Origin: Acidobacteriaceae bacterium | GTDB lineage: Bacteria > Acidobacteriota > Terriglobia > Terriglobales > Acidobacteriaceae | Length of the DNA stretch: 64,000 bases | NCBI GenBank assembly: GCA_003138515.1 | Contig: PLGG01000033.1 | Location: forward strand, 1-64,000 | Direction: 5' to 3' | Shown here: positions 58,387 to 64,000 of the stretch, in pieces | Numbering within the stretch: position 1 is the stretch's first letter | How the letters are laid out: every line of letters begins with the position of its first letter | Notes under the pieces: generated by a model | What the model was told of the DNA's origin: nothing | The model's input: the letters and a program-made list of their open reading frames with translations, nothing else | Database searches by the model: none | Program-made: the position numbers and the translations under genes

Positions 58387-59982
58387 TCAGCGCTTTGAGA
58401 CAACGACGAACGGGCCATTCAACTCCGGTCCGCCGCCTTCAAATGCAGCCTGACCCAATCTAGGCAAACCGATCTCCCACTTTGGCCCTTCGAGTTCCGG
58501 CATGGGCCGCGCCTGGAAGAGCTTCTTGCACATGTGAGCGGTCCAGCGGGCCCAACGTTTTGACTTTTTCCGGCGAGCGCTATCAGTGGAGATGCCGGTG
58601 CCCGCATACATCTGCCGGTAGAGCTTGGAGAGGAAGATGAAGCCGAGGCGGGCGCGCAGCGTCGGCGTGCACGCGGACCGTTCCCAGATGGCTCCCCAGG
58701 TGTAGAAGCGATCCCACACTTTTTGCGTGCGCTCGCGAATTTCGTCCGAACTCATCGTCGGGTGAGGCGTAAACATTTTGGGGCGCACTTCAGTGGGAAT
58801 CAACCAGTAGCGAGTGATGGGCACGCCGGCCACCATCATGGGATCGAGGGCCTGTTCTTTTTCCCAGCGCCCGAAATCCACGGTGCCGGGAAACGGCGTC
58901 ATCATGACAAATTGAGCGAAGGTGACGCCGGCCTTGATTGCCATTTCGACCGTAGCGGTGAAGGTGGCGGGCCGATCGGTGGGCAGACCGAAGATGAACG
59001 AGCCGAGGACGTGAACGCCGTGCTGCTTGAAGGTCTGGAGTTGCTTGGCAAGGGCCTCGCCTGAGTAGTTCCAGTCCTTATAGACGGCTTTGAGCCCCTC
59101 GGGAGTGACCGCTTCGACGCCAACGAGCGCACCTTTGATATTGGCCTTGCGCATGGCGTCGAGAAAGCTCCCGTCTTCGCCAGCTTCCATGGTCATTTGC
59201 GTAAAGAACACCATGTCCTTGGGCAGCTTGGCCAGCTCTTCCATCAACTGCAGGCGCTCATTGCGAATGGCCGTCAGCTCCTCGACCTTGGCAGTGTTCC
59301 CCTGCTCCCGCGCCAGACGCAGATCGGTAAACGTGACGGGGTAGAAGTTGTCGTCGGCCAGGGCGATGAAGCGGAAGCCAAGACGGCGCAGCGCGATGAT
59401 TTCGTCGACGACGTTTTGGAACTTCCGCTGGCGGGGCTTCTGGCCGTCTGTGCGCCAGACGCTGCAGAAGGAACAATGCTTGGGGCAGCCGCGAATGGTT
59501 TGCACCGAGGCCCACATGTATTTTTCAGGATTCATCAGATCCCAGCGCGCGGGCAGGAATTCGCTGCCTTCGATGCGGCCGCCTTCGTAGATTTTTTCGG
59601 GCTTGCCGGCGAGGCAATCGGTGACCACCTTGCCCCAGGCAAGATCGCCGTCGCCTTTGACTACGGAGTGGGCTTCGCCGCGCTCGAGCGCCTCTTCAGG
59701 GAAGAGGGTGGCGTGAATGCCGCCATAGACTACCCATGCGCCGCGGCCGCGAGCCATGCGGCCGACCGCATATCCGCGCAGGGCGTTGCCGGTGTGCACG
59801 CTGATGCCGACGATGTCGCCGGGCTGAATGGACTCGGGCACAATTTGCTCGAGCGACTCATCGACGAGAACGGGATCTCCAACAACTTGCGGTGTGGCGG
59901 CTGCAAGCACGAATAGCCAACGCGGCGTGATGACCGCGGTACCAAATGAATTGTCGCTGGGATTAACAAGATGAACGCGCAC
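58387..59982 (-). CDS. B12-binding domain radical SAM protein
   Basis: GTG start VRVHLVNPSDNSFG; TIRGCPKHCSFCSVWRTDG; GGIHATLFPEEA B12-domain-like segment. Confidence 0.88.
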   Translation of the reverse strand: MRVHLVNPSDNSFGTAVITPRWLFVLAAATPQVVGDPVLVDESLEQIVPESIQPGDIVGISVHTGNALRGYAVGRMARGRGAWVVYGGIHATLFPEEALERGEAHSVVKGDGDLAWGKVVTDCLAGKPEKIYEGGRIEGSEFLPARWDLMNPEKYMWASVQTIRGCPKHCSFCSVWRTDGQKPRQRKFQNVVDEIIALRRLGFRFIALADDNFYPVTFTDLRLAREQGNTAKVEELTAIRNERLQLMEELAKLPKDMVFFTQMTMEAGEDGSFLDAMRKANIKGALVGVEAVTPEGLKAVYKDWNYSGEALAKQLQTFKQHGVHVLGSFIFGLPTDRPATFTATVEMAIKAGVTFAQFVMMTPFPGTVDFGRWEKEQALDPMMVAGVPITRYWLIPTEVRPKMFTPHPTMSSDEIRERTQKVWDRFYTWGAIWERSACTPTLRARLGFIFLSKLYRQMYAGTGISTDSARRKKSKRWARWTAHMCKKLFQARPMPELEGPKWEIGLPRLGQAAFEGGGPELNGPFVVVSKR

Positions 59983-60342
59983 TCGGTGAAAACCTTTCGT
60001 AGTGCTGGTGCGGTTGGCCTCACAGCAATTGCGGGGTTGCCGTAATGCGGGGGCGATAATCGGAAGCGGCATCTCCACGTAGAAGATGCCACACTGCAGT
60101 TGCTCCACGGCAATTTGGCCCTGAAATCGACCGTGCGAGCGTGAGCGTCATCGGGCAAATTGACCGTGAAGATCCGTCCCGCCATCACCGGCGGCACAGG
60201 ATTCCCCGCGAGAATTGCTTCCCGGGGACAGCCCAACCAATCGTACAGGTTTTGAGCGGGAATGTGCGGTCAATCTTGGCCAAATCGATCAGAATGAACG
60301 AAACTTCATGGAAAAGCGAAGGAATTGATTCCGGTAGGCGGG

Positions 60343-61728
<1,386 letters not shown>

Positions 61729-61811
61729 GTGCTGCTTTATTTTCGCTGATCCGAGGAGGGAATGCCAGAAAGGGAGACCTGATGACGCGGGGGATAGTTT
61801 ACGGTCGGGGG

Positions 61812-62390
61812 TCAACCACATGGACGTGCCGGCACCAGCATCTTCGGCTTGGAGACCGCGTCTAGACGGAACCCTATCTTGCGGGCGGGCCTCTCAGGCG
61901 GCGTCACGAGCGCGCGGATTGCGTCGATGATGTCTCCGATCGCCTTGTCGTGTGTTTCCAGCCGCCGTTCGAGCTCGGCAAACCTGGCGGCGAGCGCCTT
62001 GTGCGACGCAAGCGTGTCGCGCAAACGCACGAAGGCGCGGACTACGAAGACGCTCATCTCGATTGCGCGCGGGGAGTTGAGTACGCTGGCGGCCATGATG
62101 GCTCCGTGCTCGGTGAAGGCATACGGCACGGTGCGGCGGCCGCCGTGGCTGCTGCTTGTGGTCACAATTTGTGACTTCAAGTTGCGGTTCTCTTTCGCCG
62201 TGAGCCGAAAGACGAAGTCCGGCGGGAAGCGCTTTTTGTTCCGTTTGACCGCCTGATTGAGCGCCTTGACCTGGACGGCATACAACACCGCCAAGTCATA
62301 GTCGATCAGGACCTTCTGGCCGCGAACGAGGAAGATTCGGGTTTCGATTCTCGGCACAGTACTCGGCGCCAGGGCGCTCTTGCGGGTCAT
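61812..62390 (-). CDS. ORF6N-domain protein
   Basis: [47 protein letters not shown]...LPYAFTEHG-like. Confidence 0.92.
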   Translation of the reverse strand: MTRKSALAPSTVPRIETRIFLVRGQKVLIDYDLAVLYAVQVKALNQAVKRNKKRFPPDFVFRLTAKENRNLKSQIVTTSSSHGGRRTVPYAFTEHGAIMAASVLNSPRAIEMSVFVVRAFVRLRDTLASHKALAARFAELERRLETHDKAIGDIIDAIRALVTPPERPARKIGFRLDAVSKPKMLVPARPCG

Positions 62391-62544
62391 CTTCGCTCCG
62401 GACTTGAGATCACAAATTGTGATTTCAAGTTGAACATAGTCAGCGTGGCTCCGTAGAGAGCGATCAGGCCGACGCGGATCCTAAAGTTGGGTTTGCTGAT
62501 ACCACTTTCGCTCAAATTGGAGCGATTAGCAATGGCGGAATGCT

Positions 62545-62619
62545 GCGCCGGGAACGCGAGTGAAGGGCGGCTCGGGGGTGCGGGAGGGCTGGGGCATGTG
62601 CTGCCGCGATTTTCGCATG
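62545..62619. repeat. Direct repeat copy B
   Basis: Orphan copy of the ribBA 5' end, upstream of the ORF6N gene. Confidence 0.9.
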
Positions 62620-62734
62620 ATGTGACATGGGGGCCCTCTTGCCCTAAATTAAGGTGGGCGCTTTCCCAGGTCCCCGAGTGCGAGGGACCTGGGGCACCCA
62701 TGTTCGCGCGTGGGGAGCGGGATTGACGGGCAGC

Positions 62735-62763
62735 AAAAACGCCGCCCGAAGGCGGCGTCTTTG
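62735..62763 (-). terminator. Rho-independent terminator of the 62782 gene
   Basis: Minus strand: gacgccgccttcgggcggcgtttttg. Confidence 0.8.
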
Positions 62764-62781
62764 ATGGACCTGGCTGAAATG

Positions 62782-63009
62782 CTACAACGTCGATTCGATC
62801 TCAAATCCCCAGGCCTCGAGAAGGGCCTCAGGGATGTATTTGGAATTCTTGTTGCGGCGCGCCCACTCGCGAAGGCGGGTAGACCGGATGTACTGGTCCG
62901 GGGGCAGCTTGAACTCCTTGGTGATCTGCTCAAAGGAGGTAACCGTAGGCACAACCGGGCCAATGGGCTCAGGCTTGCCCCAGTTCGGATTTCCACGACG
63001 CTTTGCCAT
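62782..63009 (-). CDS. Small conserved basic protein
   Basis: MAKRRGNPNWGKPEPIGPVVPTVTSFEQITKEFKLPPDQYIRSTRLREWARRNKNSKYIPEALLEAWGFE; terminator downstream. Confidence 0.7.
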   Translation of the reverse strand: MAKRRGNPNWGKPEPIGPVVPTVTSFEQITKEFKLPPDQYIRSTRLREWARRNKNSKYIPEALLEAWGFEIESTL

Positions 63010-63300
63010 TGATTTGTTTGTCCTTATCCTTAGATAGGAGTGTTTTTCGTGCTTCAACCTCGGACGTGGCTGGGGATGCGGAAGGACCCGAGGAACGTAC
63101 ATTCTCATTCTAGCGATATTTTGTTCAAAAATCAATAGGAAAGGGCTTTACGGCAGGGGCTGGGTGAAAGCTGATAATGCTCGTATCTGATTGTTATTGG
63201 ACGCTTTATTTGGATTGCCCCAGATTCCCACAGGAAGAACGTAGTTTGTTGTGACGGGCGACGCTGGCGACAATGGGGATGGGAATGGCACGATAGTCTT

Positions 63301-63891
63301 ATGAGGACATTCTGGCGGGCGACTGCAGCGATTTTGGTGCTTTTTGGAGGGGTGTCGATGAGCCGCGGAGTGGAGTTGACGGTGAGCCGCGATGCCCTGG
63401 AGCGGACGCTGAAGCAGCAGCTCTTCAGCGGGCCGGACGGCCGGTACTACCTGAAGGGGAATGCGCACTCGGCGTGCTTTATTTCGACCGAGAACCCGCA
63501 GTTGCGATTCGAGCAGGACCGGATCGTGGTGCATGTGAAGACGAGGGCGCGGCTGGGAGTGGGCGGCGCGTGCTTGGGAGTGACGGTGACGCTGCCGGCG
63601 GAAGTGTCGATGGAGCCGGATGCCGAGGGTGAGACGATCGGGTTCCGCGACGCGCAACTGGACAAAGTGTCGGACCGGAAGGAGATCAATTTTGTGCTGG
63701 CGCCGTTTTTGCGGGGGCAGGTGCCGAAGAGCATGAAGGTGAATGCAGCGGATTTGTTGCGCGCGGCGCTCGTGGGGTCGACGGCGACGTCGGGATACAA
63801 GGTGAGCCTGGGGAGGCTGAAGATTCTTTCGATCGAGATTGTGGGCGACAAGCTGGTGGTGGAGGCTGACGGCGACATCAGCGTGGAGTGA
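63301..63891 (+). CDS. Secreted hypothetical protein
   Basis: N-terminal signal-like sequence; soluble beta-rich remainder. Confidence 0.6.
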   Translation: MRTFWRATAAILVLFGGVSMSRGVELTVSRDALERTLKQQLFSGPDGRYYLKGNAHSACFISTENPQLRFEQDRIVVHVKTRARLGVGGACLGVTVTLPAEVSMEPDAEGETIGFRDAQLDKVSDRKEINFVLAPFLRGQVPKSMKVNAADLLRAALVGSTATSGYKVSLGRLKILSIEIVGDKLVVEADGDISVE

Positions 63892-64000
63892 GAAAAGCAG
63901 GGAACAGGGATCAGAGGTCAGGGACCAGTCAGAGGAGTGCGGAGTCGGACCTTTGAAATCTACTGCTCAAGAGGTTGATTGCAAGAGGATCTGCCTCCCC

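Overview
The window is a GC-rich chromosomal segment. Its gene content and protein families suggest an acidobacterium (Terriglobia/Acidobacteriaceae-like); this taxonomic call is inference. Most of it is ordinary: lepA, a LysM lytic transglycosylase, fabZ-lpxA-lpxI, adenosine deaminase-like, tRNA-Phe, an OmpA-family protein, a GT2 glycosyltransferase, tldD, uppS, MFS and YceI proteins, ribBA, and two B12-binding radical SAM proteins. No CRISPR array, prophage or intact IS element was seen. The stretches most worth a second look are: (1) a secreted precursor-like peptide with five near-identical 16-aa VPYGPLRLPPPS repeats, preceded by a perfect 10-bp inverted repeat and followed by a terminator; (2) a redox island with two 11-CxxCH multihaem proteins and cytochrome b subunits, divergent from an ACAD-like/ETF-QO/EtfB/divergent-EtfA operon, with several GTGA-N6-TCACA CRP/FNR-like sites; (3) a fluoride riboswitch leading an antiporter-crcB-DUF190 operon; (4) a membrane protein/wHTH/uppS/radical-SAM operon with three copies of a 17-bp palindrome; (5) a triplicated OmpH/Skp array whose promoter and leader were duplicated with the genes; (6) an ORF6N gene lying between duplicated copies of the ribBA 5' end; (7) a decayed tandem duplicate of tRNA-Phe. 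All calls come from reading the sequence and the supplied ORF track; no database search was run.
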